From NCBI GenBank assembly GCA_017439235.1, contig JAFSJN010000004.1:1-64000 (forward strand): 64,000 nucleotides of DNA, read 5' to 3'. A program made the translations under genes and the position numbers. Every line of letters begins with the position of its first letter. The first letter of the stretch is position 1. This document shows positions 34,801 to 41,795 of this stretch, piece by piece. The notes beneath the pieces were generated by a model. The model made no database searches, was not told the DNA's origin, and saw only the letters and a program-made list of their open reading frames with translations. This DNA comes from Paludibacteraceae bacterium (GTDB lineage Bacteria; Bacteroidota; Bacteroidia; Bacteroidales; Paludibacteraceae).

Positions 34801-36390
34801 CGTGCCGTAGTGTGTCTCGCCTATAGCCTGACGCGCAGGGTTAGGCTCATGCGGAGCGCAGTTACTGGGACGCAACATCTTCAATATCAGGTTCGGAGCC
34901 CTATTACCGGACGTGCTGTCCGAAGCCGTTCTGTCGGACGACAACTCACCTACCTGATATACCTTGCCGCCGTAGGTGTACTCATAAGCTACTGCCAGCA
35001 CCTCGTCTTGCGTCAGCGTGGTACGCAGGGAGATGTAACCTAACGCCGCATTCAGCGTGTACTCGCTGCTGGTCAGCAGTCGGGCCGACTCTATCTTGTC
35101 GTAGTCGTCACCTACCGACAAGTCCATGCCCTGCAATATCGAACTAGCCTGCTGGATATCGCGTATGCCGCTTTGTGCATTCAAGGCGCTGTACAAGGTA
35201 TTCGAGTTGTTCGACGGCTTCTCATCCGCCACACCGCTGTACCATTTCTCCGGGCGCATGATGTGTTCTTTGAGCGGCTCACCTAAGTCCGTCAAGGCGA
35301 TGATATTACGCGCCTGGTCATACGAGCCGCGTTTATTGGTCACCCACACCTCGATACGGTTGATGGTCACACCGCTCGCTACATACGGCAGAGCTTGCAT
35401 AGCCTCCTCATAATGGTCACGGAAATAGTAACCGAGGAAGAAGTGGCGGTTCTCATCGTAGTTATCAGCTGCCACCTCAAACTTCGTCATCTGTGCACCG
35501 CCTTCGGTACCTGCCGACTGGGTAGCACTGTTCTGTTGACTGATTAAGCCTTGCACCTTCAGTTTACCAAACTTCAATTCGGTCTTGATACCAAACAGCG
35601 CCTGACTACCTCTAATCAAACTGGAGTTGAGGTCCAGCGCCACATTACCCGCCTCGATAGATTGGATAATATCGTCCTCTTCGCCTTTGTACGATACTTT
35701 GATATTCTGTTGGTCGGCAGCAAAGGAGGCTTCGGTATTGTAGTTCATCTGGAAATTGAGACGCGTACCTACCTTACCGTTGATATTGACCTGTATTTTC
35801 TCGTCAAAGTCGAAGATATTATTGTTACGCGAGCGTTTGGTCAGCGCCGGGTTGTCCACATATTGGTGTTTGAAGCCGAACATGAGTTCCGCACTTCCCT
35901 GCATCTTCAGTTGTACGCCACCGGGACCGAAGACCTTATCGGCCGGACCGATATTAAACTTCATGTCCGTAATGTCGAACTTGCGTTCGTTATCGTGCTC
36001 CACCTCGCTGATCTTCTGCTGCCAGTATTGATGGATAAACTCGCGTTCCGAATAAGCCTTGTATTCGTCAGCGGTCATCATATATGGCGTCGAGATATCC
36101 AGGTCGCCCACCTTGGTATGGATGACATATAGACCCGTATTAGGCTGATATTCCACCGTGGTGGTTACATTATCCGGCTGCTTGAGGTCCATATTGCTGC
36201 CTTGACGTATCAGGGCCTCGTAGGACGATTGATCCATCTTCTTGCGCTGCGCAGGCACCACCTGCCCCACAGTGTCCGCTGCTGCTACTGAGTCGGCATG
36301 CGTCAACAATGGCGCTTGTACAGCCTGTTGTCCGAACAGTATGACGGGCAACGCTACGAGTAATATGAAGAATGGGATTCTCTTGCTCAT
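28825..36390 (-). CDS. sprA: Type IX secretion outer-membrane translocon SprA (Sov)
   Basis: 2521 residues, within the usual 2400-2500 size. Signal peptide MSKRIPFFILLVALPVILFGQ. N-terminal region with YEALIRQGSNMDLKQPDNV, the VFGPGGVQLKMQGSAELMFGF block, and many aromatic-ended beta strands of the 36-stranded barrel through to the C-terminus (LISSSYPIKTDNAGITIKLMLTR). SprA/Sov is the pore through which type IX cargo leaves the cell. The order ruvA then sprA is conserved in Bacteroidetes. It is required in principle for export of the giant protein at 13935. Gap to ruvA is 7 bp. Confidence 0.96.
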   Translation of the reverse strand: MSKRIPFFILLVALPVILFGQQAVQAPLLTHADSVAAADTVGQVVPAQRKKMDQSSYEALIRQGSNMDLKQPDNVTTTVEYQPNTGLYVIHTKVGDLDISTPYMMTADEYKAYSEREFIHQYWQQKISEVEHDNERKFDITDMKFNIGPADKVFGPGGVQLKMQGSAELMFGFKHQYVDNPALTKRSRNNNIFDFDEKIQVNINGKVGTRLNFQMNYNTEASFAADQQNIKVSYKGEEDDIIQSIEAGNVALDLNSSLIRGSQALFGIKTELKFGKLKVQGLISQQNSATQSAGTEGGAQMTKFEVAADNYDENRHFFLGYYFRDHYEEAMQALPYVASGVTINRIEVWVTNKRGSYDQARNIIALTDLGEPLKEHIMRPEKWYSGVADEKPSNNSNTLYSALNAQSGIRDIQQASSILQGMDLSVGDDYDKIESARLLTSSEYTLNAALGYISLRTTLTQDEVLAVAYEYTYGGKVYQVGELSSDRTASDSTSGNRAPNLILKMLRPSNCAPHEPNPARQAIGETHYGTWDLMMKNVYSLGASSMTSEKFELYVQYRNDSIGTSVQYLPEGRLTKGKQLLRVLNADRLDQKHNPYPDGRFDYVEGYTILSSSGRIIFPVLEPFGSYLAKQLDNDPALVAKYCFQELYDSTLIVAQEMSEKNKFTLQGKYKGTNSSEIRLNAMNVPRGSVRVTAGGATLVENVDYTVDYAMGVVTIINQGILDSGTPVNVSLENQSTFGMQRRSLYGIHLEYQFNKDFSIGGTLMHLREKPLTTKVNTGSEPLANTIWGLNVNYKTEFMWLSNVIDKIPWITATAPSTFQIGAEFAHLIPGHTKDVGSSGTSYVDDFESTTTGIDVHYPSNWFLCATPSRFTESGLSNNIDYGKNRAMLAWYAVDPIFGHPQTNTPGHIKDDPDQMSDHRTRIVYQQELYPNKESLANEDTRLSVLNLSFYPRERGPYNIATDGGQYDSDGFLTNPRSRWGGMMRRLDNTDFEKANIEYIQFWLMDPRLTNNAMFDGGDLYIDLGDVSEDILRDGKKSFEHGMPINPENTLVVDTTVWGRVPRTTSTTVAFSNESGARESQDIGLDGLTTQMEYEYGKYRDYFQSMRQLAQQNPALQQRWGNDPFSPLNDPAGDNYHYYLGGDYDQQRTTILDRYKHYNGTEGNSPESGGSSYGTASTLTPDIEDINQDNTLNEYEKYFEYHVALHPDSMEVGKQNIAEKMTTTVTLQNGERTEVTWYQFKIPVKGSSAVKVGSIRNYKSIRFMRMYLTGCSDSTHLRLASLDLVRGEWRNYTKGLYNDEKRGMYNITSTNPNASMDVQAISIEENGNREPVNYVLPPGISRQTDPGQAQLISQNEQALVLRVHNLEYNNAEAVYKSVTYDMRNYKKLKMFVHAEAIATDDETEKIQDGDLSCFIRLGTDMTNNYYEYEVPLQVTPPGRYNNDNGKDRERVWIPENNVDFPFTVLTGAKTARNKAKRANTPGVSNTIPYVLYDDANGKPQNRVTVLGNPTLEDVEYIVIGVRNRRAANRQVNGEVWVNELRLSEFDESGGVAATANVALGISDIAQVNVAGRVETAGYGSIESNVQSRNMDNNYQIQVSAALEAGRLLPEQAHLQIPLYVSYSKSVTSPKYDPTDTDIKLSESLNTYNTKAEKDSIKALANTVQESTSWSLTNMKVDIHSKKRNMFYDPANFTISVAFNKQNRQTPEIAKDMSTDHKGSFSYAYSFNPKPWEPFKKVEKVKKVKMLSELNFYYLPQSWSFSTDMHRAFSMMRMRDFNQTTVGKAPEEQELSFSKDFTWSRNFDFKFDLTKNMKFSFHTAMNSTVDEGYYTPEVIREYHFTNDYYEAWKDTVQRSLRKWGTPYTYQQVFTASWNVPFNRIPYMEWLTVNASYNGTYNWTRTARSSNRANLGNTASSNRSWQIDGQANFENLYGKSKYWKQMNQRMSGRSSGRPFRPKTYTETVDLEPGVAKEINHKLNSEALVVTAVNEKGRSVPVKFVTDGTGKIKVTSKTGGKSITITVNTKNPNQRTAAQMTMDFAAYFGTMIRRVQVTYRKTDALTVPGFCPEIGFFGQKKDGSAYAPGWDFAFGFFPSNYLERAKNHGWLSLNDSVAQPATLASTADFDYKITLEPFPGLKIQLNGKRYEAQTNSMLYVLDTQDRSSYVLQNNRTGSFNITQIAILTAFEKIGKASNNYESETFNRFLQNREIMTQRVQERYNNSYYPTAAQDPTGRISDDLHGKKYDPQYGAVNHNSADVLIPAFLATYTKRDISKVSFNPFLSILHTLPNWSVTFDGIGRIPAVKQHFKSITLTHAYTCKYAIGSYASYSTWIGANNGRDLTLGFTRDVTTGNPTPSSAHDISSVSLTESFSPLIGLNMTLKNSLSFKAEYRKQRNVTLNISSVQLTEGHTNEIVFGTGYTVKDLHFTAKTKNGGQRKVSNDLKLTVDFSYKNVVTLLRKIEENLTQASSGNKVWGLKISADYVVSQKINIQFYYDHQSTIPLISSSYPIKTDNAGITIKLMLTR

Positions 36391-36397
36391 TCGGCGT

Positions 36398-37009
36398 TTA
36401 CAACATCTTCAACGCTTGACGTATCACTTGTTCTACAGGAGCGGCAGGGTTCTCTTTTAATATCTTATCCACCGCCTTGCCACTGGGTGCAGAGGCAAAG
36501 CCTAACATCATCAGGGCACTTACGGCTTCTTCTTTTACCGGATTGGCTTCTACATTGAAGAGCATGCCTTCGGGCACCACCTCTTCGCCGCCGGGCTGAC
36601 CTAAGTCTACCTTCAATATCTTATCCTTCAGGTCTACGATGATGCGTTGTGCCGTCTTGGGGCCTAATCCCTTGACTTGTCCCAAGGCGCGGGCATTGCC
36701 GGTAGCGATAATCTGACGTAACTCGGCTGCCGTGTAGGCCGACATAATCATACGGGCTATATTGCCGCCTATGCCGCTCACGGTCATCAACGCCACAAAG
36801 GTCTCGCGTTCGCCTTTGCTGCCGAAACCGAACAGCAGGTGCGCATCTTCGCGGATTATCTCGGTAACAAACAGCTTAGCCTCCTCTCGATCCATCAACT
36901 CCGTATAGGTCGGCAAGGCAATGTTTATCTCATACCCCACTCCGGCAGCCTCTATGACCACGTAGGTGGGATTCAACTCGGCGATATGTCCTTTGATATA
37001 GTCAATCAT
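36398..37009 (-). CDS. ruvA: Holliday junction branch migration protein RuvA
   Basis: 203 residues from the ATG at 37009 (a GTG one codon upstream is less likely). MIDYIKGHIAELNPTYVVIEAAGVGYEINI is the OB-fold domain I. Two helix-hairpin-helix motifs lie in VSGIGGNIARMIMS and VKGLGPKTAQRIIVDLKDK. The C-terminal three-helix domain III (VSALMMLGFASAPSGKAVDKIL) contacts RuvB. RuvA binds four-way DNA junctions. First gene of the ruvA-sprA unit, with a clear promoter. Confidence 0.97.
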   Translation of the reverse strand: MIDYIKGHIAELNPTYVVIEAAGVGYEINIALPTYTELMDREEAKLFVTEIIREDAHLLFGFGSKGERETFVALMTVSGIGGNIARMIMSAYTAAELRQIIATGNARALGQVKGLGPKTAQRIIVDLKDKILKVDLGQPGGEEVVPEGMLFNVEANPVKEEAVSALMMLGFASAPSGKAVDKILKENPAAPVEQVIRQALKML

Positions 37010-37071
37010 CACATTTATTTATCTGCGTGCGTAGCGTGCATGTATATGCGCACTTGCACAGAAAAAGCCTG

Positions 37072-37102
37072 CAAAGATACATCTTTTTTTTGATATCTGC
37101 AA
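37072..37102 (-). promoter_or_regulatory. Promoter of the ruvA-sprA unit
   Basis: Minus strand TTG (complement of 37100-37102), 20 bp, TATCTTTG (complement of 37072-37079). The -33 context AAATTTGCAGATATCA closely resembles the one at 40186 (AAATTTGCAGATGTCA). Confidence 0.7.
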
Positions 37103-37139
37103 ATTTACGGCACAAAAAATAAAAATAGTGCGAAAAGTC

Positions 37140-37170
37140 TTGCATATTTGCAAAATAATTTGTAATTTTG
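37140..37170 (+). promoter_or_regulatory. Promoter of the deoxynucleoside kinase unit
   Basis: TTG 37140-37142, 20 bp, TAATTTTG 37163-37170; leader about 23 nt. The -33 is inside TTGCATATTTGCAA, with arms TTGCA/TGCAA and a 4-nt centre as at dnaN. Confidence 0.7.
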
Positions 37171-37197
37171 TCGTCGCGTTTAGTATACTCTTTTGCC

Positions 37198-37836
37198 ATG
37201 TACATCGCTATAGCCGGAAATATAGGAGCAGGTAAGACCACATTGACTAAGATGCTGGCCCGTTATTACGGTTGGGAGCCGCGTTTTGAGAGTGTAGGTT
37301 TCAACCCTTATCTGGAAGATTATTACTCCGATATACCTCGTTGGTCGTTTTGTTTGGAGACCTATTTCCTCAAGGAGCGTTTCAAGGATATGTTGGCTAT
37401 TGCGCAATCGAATCATACGATTGTCCAAGACCGCAGTATCTTTGAGGGCGTGTATGTCTTTGTCACCAATAACTATCGCCGCGGTGACCTCACCCAGCGC
37501 GATTATGACACCTACATGGAGCTCTTCGGGCACATGAAGAGTTTGATGCGCATGCCGGACTTGATGATTTACCTGCGTAAGTCGGTACCTGCTCTTATTG
37601 AGCAGATACAGAAGCGCGGACGTGAGTATGAACAGGGCATGCAGATCGACTACCTCAAGGACTTGAATGACCGCTACGAGGAGTTTATCTACCATCATTA
37701 CGAGGGACGCGTACTGGTTATCGACTCTGACCACATGAATTTTGAGCAAAACCCCGAGGACTTCCGGTATATCGTCAATCGTATCGATGCCGAACTCTTC
37801 GGCCTCTTCAGCAAATACAACTGGTCCAAAGAGTAA
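37198..37836 (+). CDS. Deoxynucleoside kinase, paralog 1
   Basis: 212 residues from the ATG at 37198 (ATG fits promoter and family; the ORF could be extended 10 codons into the promoter). P-loop AIAGNIGAGKTTLTKML at residues 4-20, RFESVGFNPYLEDYY, the ERS-like catalytic block VQDRSIFEGVYVF, and a LID region KRGREYEQGM. It phosphorylates deoxynucleosides (dAdo/dGuo or dCyd type) in nucleotide salvage. Paralog 2 follows after 37 bp and shares over half its residues by eye. Confidence 0.92.
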   Translation: MYIAIAGNIGAGKTTLTKMLARYYGWEPRFESVGFNPYLEDYYSDIPRWSFCLETYFLKERFKDMLAIAQSNHTIVQDRSIFEGVYVFVTNNYRRGDLTQRDYDTYMELFGHMKSLMRMPDLMIYLRKSVPALIEQIQKRGREYEQGMQIDYLKDLNDRYEEFIYHHYEGRVLVIDSDHMNFEQNPEDFRYIVNRIDAELFGLFSKYNWSKE

Positions 37837-37870
37837 TTTTTAATTCGTAATTTGTAATTTTTAATTTTAA
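37837..37870 (+). repeat. Word-repeat spacer between kinase genes
   Basis: TTTTTAATTCGTAATTTGTA then ATTTTTAATTTTAA. AT-rich word repetition filling the gap between the two kinases; same type as 41753-41785. Confidence 0.6.
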
Positions 37871-37873
37871 CAT

Positions 37874-38527
37874 ATGCATATCGCTATTGCAGGAAACATC
37901 GGTTGCGGAAAAACCACCTTGACCAACATGTTGGCCAAACACTATGGTTGGATACCGCGTTTTGAATCGGTAGACTTCAATCCATATCTGGCTGATTTCT
38001 ACCAAGATATGGCACGGTGGTCGTTTAATCTGCAGATTTACTTCCTTAACAAACGTTTTAAGGACATTGTCGAGATTTCCAAATCCGACGAGTACATCAT
38101 CCAAGACCGCACCATCTACGAGGACGCCCGTATCTTTGCGCCCAACCTCCACGAGCAGGGCTTCATGTCCGACCGTGACTTTGACAACTATTGCGACCTC
38201 TTCGACCTGATGATGTCGCTCGTTAAGATGCCGGACCTGATGATCTATATCCGTTCGTCCATCCCCAACCTGGTTGCACAGATTCAGAAGCGTGGCCGCG
38301 ATTACGAGGCTTCCATGCGTATCGACTACCTGCAGGGATTGAACGACAAGTATGAAGCCTGGGTGCGGGACTACAAAGGCAAACTGCTCATCGTGCCCGG
38401 CGACACCTGTAAGTTCGGCAACAACCCGGAGGACTTCCGCTGGATTACCGACCGTATCGATGCCGAGTTGTTCGGTCTATTCCCCTTTGAGGAGTCCGAT
38501 GCCGTAGGCAGAGAGATCAACGGATAA
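37874..38527 (+). CDS. Deoxynucleoside kinase, paralog 2
   Basis: 217 residues. P-loop AIAGNIGCGKTTLTNML, RFESVDFNPYLADFYQDMARWSF, IIQDRTIYEDARIF (catalytic ERS-like block with Thr), LID KRGRDYEASMRIDYL and the conserved ending DRIDAELFGLFP shared with paralog 1. Bacteroidales often encode such a tandem pair. In other bacteria with paired kinases (as in Lactobacillus) the two subunits form a heterodimer with different specificities, which may apply here. Stop is 4 bp before the recombinase start. Confidence 0.92.
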   Translation: MHIAIAGNIGCGKTTLTNMLAKHYGWIPRFESVDFNPYLADFYQDMARWSFNLQIYFLNKRFKDIVEISKSDEYIIQDRTIYEDARIFAPNLHEQGFMSDRDFDNYCDLFDLMMSLVKMPDLMIYIRSSIPNLVAQIQKRGRDYEASMRIDYLQGLNDKYEAWVRDYKGKLLIVPGDTCKFGNNPEDFRWITDRIDAELFGLFPFEESDAVGREING

Positions 38528-38531
38528 ACGG

Positions 38532-39422
38532 ATGATTAACCGCTTCCTGGAATATATCGCTGTGGAGAAGAAATATTCTCCACGCACGGTGGACACCTAT
38601 CGTGACGATTTATATGGCTTTTGCCGATTCCTGGGAGTTAAGCCGGAAGCCTTCGACCCGAAAGCGATAGACGAGAGCGATGTCAAGACCTGGATTGTCG
38701 ACATGCTGGAGAAGGATAACTACTCTAAACGTACCGTCAAACAGTGTCTGAGTGCCCTCAAGTCGTTCTACAAGTTCTTGCTGCGCGTCAAAGTGGTTGA
38801 CCGTGACATCACACGACTCATCGAAGCGCCTAAGGTAGATAAACCGCTGCCGGTCTTCTTCAAACCCTCTGAGATGCAGGAGGCGCTGCAGTACGAGGCA
38901 CAAGCGGATGACTTGACATCTGTACGCGACTGCCTGATTATAGAGATGCTGTACCAGACCGGAATGCGACGTGCCGAGATGTTGGGACTTCAGGATAGCG
39001 ACATCGACCTAACGACTGGACAGATACGCGTCTTCGGTAAACGCCGTAAGGAACGCATCATCCCTATCGGGGAACGCCTGATAGAACTGATACGCAACTA
39101 TATGGCCCTGCGGGGCGACTATGCACCGGCGTTCTTCATCAAGCAGCGACGTGACGGCACCATAGCGCCTTTGGATAAGACGATGCTGTATCATATTGTC
39201 TGCTCCCGCATGGGCGAAGTCAGTACGCTGCGCAAACATAGTCCCCACGTGCTCCGGCATACGTTTGCTACTACCATGCTCGACAATGGAGCCGACATAC
39301 GTACCATCCAGCAACTGCTCGGTCACGCCTCACTGGCGGCTACGCAAGTGTATACGCATACTACTTTTGAGCAGATACGCAACACCTATAACCACGCTCA
39401 CCCAAGAGCCACTAAACACTAA
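38532..39422 (+). CDS. xerC: Tyrosine recombinase XerC/XerD
   Basis: 296 residues. N-terminal SAM-like domain FLEYIAVEKKYSPRTVDTYRDDL. Catalytic residues: Arg in GMRRAEMLGL (near 145), Lys in FGKRRKERIIPIG, His-x-x-Arg in HVLRHTFAT (near 240), His in LLGHASLAATQ, and nucleophile Tyr in VYTHTTFEQI (near 276). It resolves chromosome dimers at dif. XerC is preferred over XerD because xerC beside an hpf gene is the familiar Bacteroidales order; sequence alone does not decide. Confidence 0.9.
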   Translation: MINRFLEYIAVEKKYSPRTVDTYRDDLYGFCRFLGVKPEAFDPKAIDESDVKTWIVDMLEKDNYSKRTVKQCLSALKSFYKFLLRVKVVDRDITRLIEAPKVDKPLPVFFKPSEMQEALQYEAQADDLTSVRDCLIIEMLYQTGMRRAEMLGLQDSDIDLTTGQIRVFGKRRKERIIPIGERLIELIRNYMALRGDYAPAFFIKQRRDGTIAPLDKTMLYHIVCSRMGEVSTLRKHSPHVLRHTFATTMLDNGADIRTIQQLLGHASLAATQVYTHTTFEQIRNTYNHAHPRATKH

Positions 39423-39424
39423 AA

Positions 39425-39463
39425 CCTAATCACTAATCGAAAATCACTAATCACTAATCGAAA
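39425..39463 (+). repeat. Word-repeat spacer before hpf
   Basis: CCTAATCACTAATCGAAAAT, then CACTAATCACTAATCGAAA. Shares a 29-nt run with the spacer at 22746-22780 although the flanking genes are unrelated. Confidence 0.8.
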
Positions 39464-39474
39464 TACACACGACC

Positions 39475-39765
39475 ATGAAACTGACTATCAATCCTGTTAA
39501 CTTCGAGATAGCAGAGCGTCTCGAGAAGTACATCACTAAGAAAACCAACCGTTACGAGAAGTTGCTCAACAACCCCAGTGCGGAGATGGAGATTCGTATG
39601 ACGGTTATTAAGCCGGAGACCAACCTCAATAAGCACACCCAGATCCGCGTCCTTGGCAATGGACCTGAGATGTTTGCCGAGAAAACCTGCGACAGCTTTG
39701 AGGAAGGCATCGACACCGCCCTCGAAGCCCTAGACCGCCAAATCGAGAAACTGAAAGACAGATAA
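39475..39765 (+). CDS. hpf: Ribosome hibernation promoting factor (short HPF/RaiA)
   Basis: 96 residues, one S30AE domain without the long-form C-terminal extension: MKLTINPVNFEIAERLEKYI, KKTNRYEKLL, AEMEIRMTVIKPE, KTCDSFEEGIDTALEALDRQIEKLKDR. It binds the 30S decoding centre and stabilizes idle ribosomes. Last gene before a terminator at 39781. Confidence 0.93.
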   Translation: MKLTINPVNFEIAERLEKYITKKTNRYEKLLNNPSAEMEIRMTVIKPETNLNKHTQIRVLGNGPEMFAEKTCDSFEEGIDTALEALDRQIEKLKDR

Positions 39766-39780
39766 GATTATCTCTCACAC

Positions 39781-39810
39781 ACAGGGCGACTCATCTTCGA
39801 GCCGCCCTGT
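39781..39810 (+). terminator. Terminator after hpf
   Basis: Stem ACAGGGCG/CGCCCTGT extended by CTC/GAG with one internal mismatch, loop ATCTTC, then TTTCTTTCTTT. It ends the kinase-xerC-hpf unit. Confidence 0.85.
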
Positions 39811-39841
39811 TTCTTTCTTTCCTTCATTCGTTCATTCATCC

Positions 39842-40100
39842 TTACCTTACCTCTTGCCCGGTAATCGTGTATACTTTCACGTCTCGGTCACCGACCCCAC
39901 GGCGGAGATATATCTGGCCGTCGTGGAGGATTTTGATGAGTTCGTCTGAGTCTTCGCGGATATCTTCGATAACTGTAGGAGTGGCAATAGGTAGAATTGA
40001 ATTAAAATTTTTCCATTCATCGGCATTTCGATATGCTATTTCTGGCAAAGGTACAGATTTGTAAATTCTCAACTTGTCATCCTGTTTAACGTCGGTGAGC
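39842..40100 (-). pseudogene. Remnant of a BspA-like surface protein gene (C-terminal part only)
   Basis: The minus frame ending at 39842 encodes VPLPEIAYRNADEWKNFNSI-LPI, the cap found at the end of BspA-type repeats (compare VPNGSVNAYKAADQWKAF in the gene at 2152), then the shared C-terminal tail KILHDGQIYLRRG with a final YTITGQEVR. Signal peptide and leucine-rich repeats are missing. An open frame continues upstream to 40270, but that part has no BspA character. A promoter-like TAATTTTG at 40157-40164 lies only about 60 bp upstream, so an internal deletion that kept promoter and 3' end is likely. Confidence 0.65.
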
Positions 40101-40156
40101 AACGACCGCTGATTACGCCCGCGGTGAGGCGATAGGTAAATTAAACCTTTGCGCCG

Positions 40157-40188
40157 CAAAATTACACAAAAAAAAATGACATCTGCAA
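40157..40188 (-). promoter_or_regulatory. Promoter remnant facing the BspA remnant
   Basis: Minus strand TTG (complement of 40186-40188), 21 bp, TAATTTTG (complement of 40157-40164). Context nearly the same as the ruvA promoter. Confidence 0.5.
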
Positions 40189-40270
40189 ATTTGTATGCCA
40201 TTTTTATGCAGATTTGTTCTTTTGGATGACAAAGCCCCCACCACGCTCCCGAACTACCACGAGGGAGCAT

Positions 40271-40325
40271 CGTATCATACTATACCCTATATATACTACG
40301 TATATATTCCGTGATTTTGATTTTT
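40271..40325 (-). repeat. AT-rich intergenic element, copy D
   Basis: Minus strand begins AAAAATCAAAATCACGGA, has a TATA-rich middle (ATATATACGTAGTATATATA) and ends GGTATAGTATGATACG. Homologous to 6612-6668 downstream of umuC. Confidence 0.65.
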
Positions 40326-40355
40326 CGATGTTAAAATTTTAATTCAAGTATTTTG

Positions 40356-40421
40356 TACCTTCGACCTCATCCCCCATCAACATGGGACCCCTTCGAAAAT
40401 ACGTTCGCAGTATCCTGCAAA
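40356..40421 (+). repeat. Structured intergenic element, copy B
   Basis: TACCTTCGACCT (40356-40367); outer stem TTCGA (40360-40364)/TCGAA (40393-40397); inner stem CCCAT (40373-40377)/ATGGG (40382-40386) with loop CAAC; then TACGTTCGCA (40400-40409), able to pair weakly with TGCAAA. Order and sequence of conserved blocks match the minus-strand element at 1785-1846, while the inner stem and loop differ but still pair. Confidence 0.65.
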
Positions 40422-40484
40422 CTACAATCTTTTGCTTCAAAAAGTAAAATTATGCAGGCATATTTTATTTTTTGCCTCAAAATC

Positions 40485-40515
40485 TTGCAAATTTGATTAT
40501 TTTGTTGTACCTTTG
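40485..40515 (+). promoter_or_regulatory. SpmAB promoter giving a leaderless start
   Basis: TTG 40485-40487, 20 bp, TACCTTTG 40508-40515. The GTG start codon is at 40520-40522, where transcription is expected to begin, so the mRNA would have almost no leader. Confidence 0.7.
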
Positions 40516-40519
40516 CACC

Positions 40520-41752
40520 GTGATACTAAATTACCTCTGGATAGGGTTGATACTGTTGGCCGTAGTATTCGGCATAGTGCAGTGCATCGCAACCGGTAAT
40601 ACGGATGTGATGACCGAGATACTGAACTCCACCTTTACCAGCGCCAAGACGGGTTTTGAAATCTCTATCGGCCTGACAGGCGTATTAGCCCTTTGGATGG
40701 GAATCATGAAGATAGGCGAACAGGGCGGCGTCATAGGACAGTTGTCGCGTGGCGTGAGTCCATTCTTTACGCGCCTCTTCCCCACCCTCCCCAAGGGCCA
40801 TCCGGCCTTCGGTAGCATGCTCATGAACCTGAGCGCCACGATGCTGGGCATAGACAATGCCGCTACACCCTTAGGACTGCAAGCAATGCGCGAGATGCAG
40901 GAATCGAACGAAAAGAAAGATACCGCCTCCAACGCGATGATTATGTTCATGGTTCTGGTAACCAGCGGCCTGACCTTAGTGCCGGTAACCATCATGACCT
41001 ACCGCGCCGAGATGGGAGCCGCCAATCCGGCAGACGTCTTCCTGCCCATCCTCTTAGCTACCTATTTTGCCGCCATAGCCGGCGTAGTATCCGTAGCGAT
41101 AGCGCAAAAAATCAAACTGTGGGACAAAGTCATCTTAGGCACCTTAGGCGGCATAACGGCTTTTGTAGGACTCATACTATGGGGCGCCCTTTCGATGCCG
41201 CAAGCTACGGTCAATAAATGGTCAGCTTTCGGCGCCGCCACACTGCTGCTGGGCGTGATAGTATGGTTTATCATCGCGGGACTGGTGCGCAAGATCAACG
41301 TATACGAAGCGTTCATCGATGGCGCTAAAGGCGGTTTTCAGACGGCCATAGGTATCGTGCCCTACTTAGTAGCTATGCTGATAGCTATAGGTATGTTTCG
41401 TGCCAGCGGAGCAATGGACATGTTGGTCAACGGCATAGCTCGAGGCTTAGCCTGGTGCGGCATGAATACCGACTGGGTGCCGGCATTACCTACAGCACTA
41501 ATGCGGCCGCTGAGCGGCAGCGGAGCACGCGGACTGATGGTAGAAGCCATGCAACACTACGGACCCGACTCGTTTGTAGGACGACTGGTCAGCATAGTAC
41601 AAGGCAGTACGGATACAACCTTCTACATCTTGGCGGTATACTTCGGTAGCGTCAATATCAAGAATATCCGCTACGCCGTCGTGTGCAGCCTCATAGCCGA
41701 CTTTGCCGGCATAGCCGCCGCTATCGTGTTGGGATATGTGTTCTTCTATTGA
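40520..41752 (+). CDS. Nucleoside-recognition (Gate) membrane protein, SpmA-SpmB fusion
   Basis: 410 residues from the GTG at 40520 (protein start MILNYLWIGLILLAVV). The frame opens 16 codons earlier at a TTG, but that would lie upstream of the -7 box. About ten membrane segments in two Gate domains: FTSAKTGFEISIGLTGVLALWMGIMKIGE and NLSATMLGIDNAATPLGLQAMREMQ (SpmA-like half), then AKGGFQTAIGIVPYLVAMLIAIGMF and VSIVQGSTDTTFYILAVYFGSVNIKN (SpmB-like half). The fused form is usual in Bacteroides. It is probably a transporter; substrate unknown despite the family name. Confidence 0.88.
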   Translation: MILNYLWIGLILLAVVFGIVQCIATGNTDVMTEILNSTFTSAKTGFEISIGLTGVLALWMGIMKIGEQGGVIGQLSRGVSPFFTRLFPTLPKGHPAFGSMLMNLSATMLGIDNAATPLGLQAMREMQESNEKKDTASNAMIMFMVLVTSGLTLVPVTIMTYRAEMGAANPADVFLPILLATYFAAIAGVVSVAIAQKIKLWDKVILGTLGGITAFVGLILWGALSMPQATVNKWSAFGAATLLLGVIVWFIIAGLVRKINVYEAFIDGAKGGFQTAIGIVPYLVAMLIAIGMFRASGAMDMLVNGIARGLAWCGMNTDWVPALPTALMRPLSGSGARGLMVEAMQHYGPDSFVGRLVSIVQGSTDTTFYILAVYFGSVNIKNIRYAVVCSLIADFAGIAAAIVLGYVFFY

Positions 41753-41785
41753 GGAAATTAAAAATTAAAAATTAAGAATTAAAAC
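41753..41785 (+). repeat. Word-repeat spacer before recA
   Basis: AAATTAAAAATTAAAAATTA, then AGAATTAAAA. Same words as at 63476-63550. No separate recA promoter is visible, so recA may be read through from the SpmAB promoter. Confidence 0.6.
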
Positions 41786-41795
41786 GACATATTGT

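Larger units (their letters stand above)
39811..40519. other. Non-coding junction with gene remnant and two repeated elements
   Basis: Between hpf and the SpmAB gene there is no intact gene. The stretch contains the BspA remnant (39842-40100), its promoter remnant (40157-40188), a hairpin GCTCCC/GGGAGC (40245-40268), the AT-rich element D (40271-40325), the structured element B (40356-40421) and the SpmAB promoter (40485-40515). Confidence 0.6.

Noticed and set aside
39842..40270. Whole 142-codon frame as an intact gene
   Set aside because: Only the last about 80 codons resemble a protein family; the upstream part runs through the promoter-like box and non-coding sequence.
40472..40519. Earlier TTG start for the SpmAB gene
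   Set aside because: These 16 codons cover the -33 and -7 boxes; family members start at ILNYLW.
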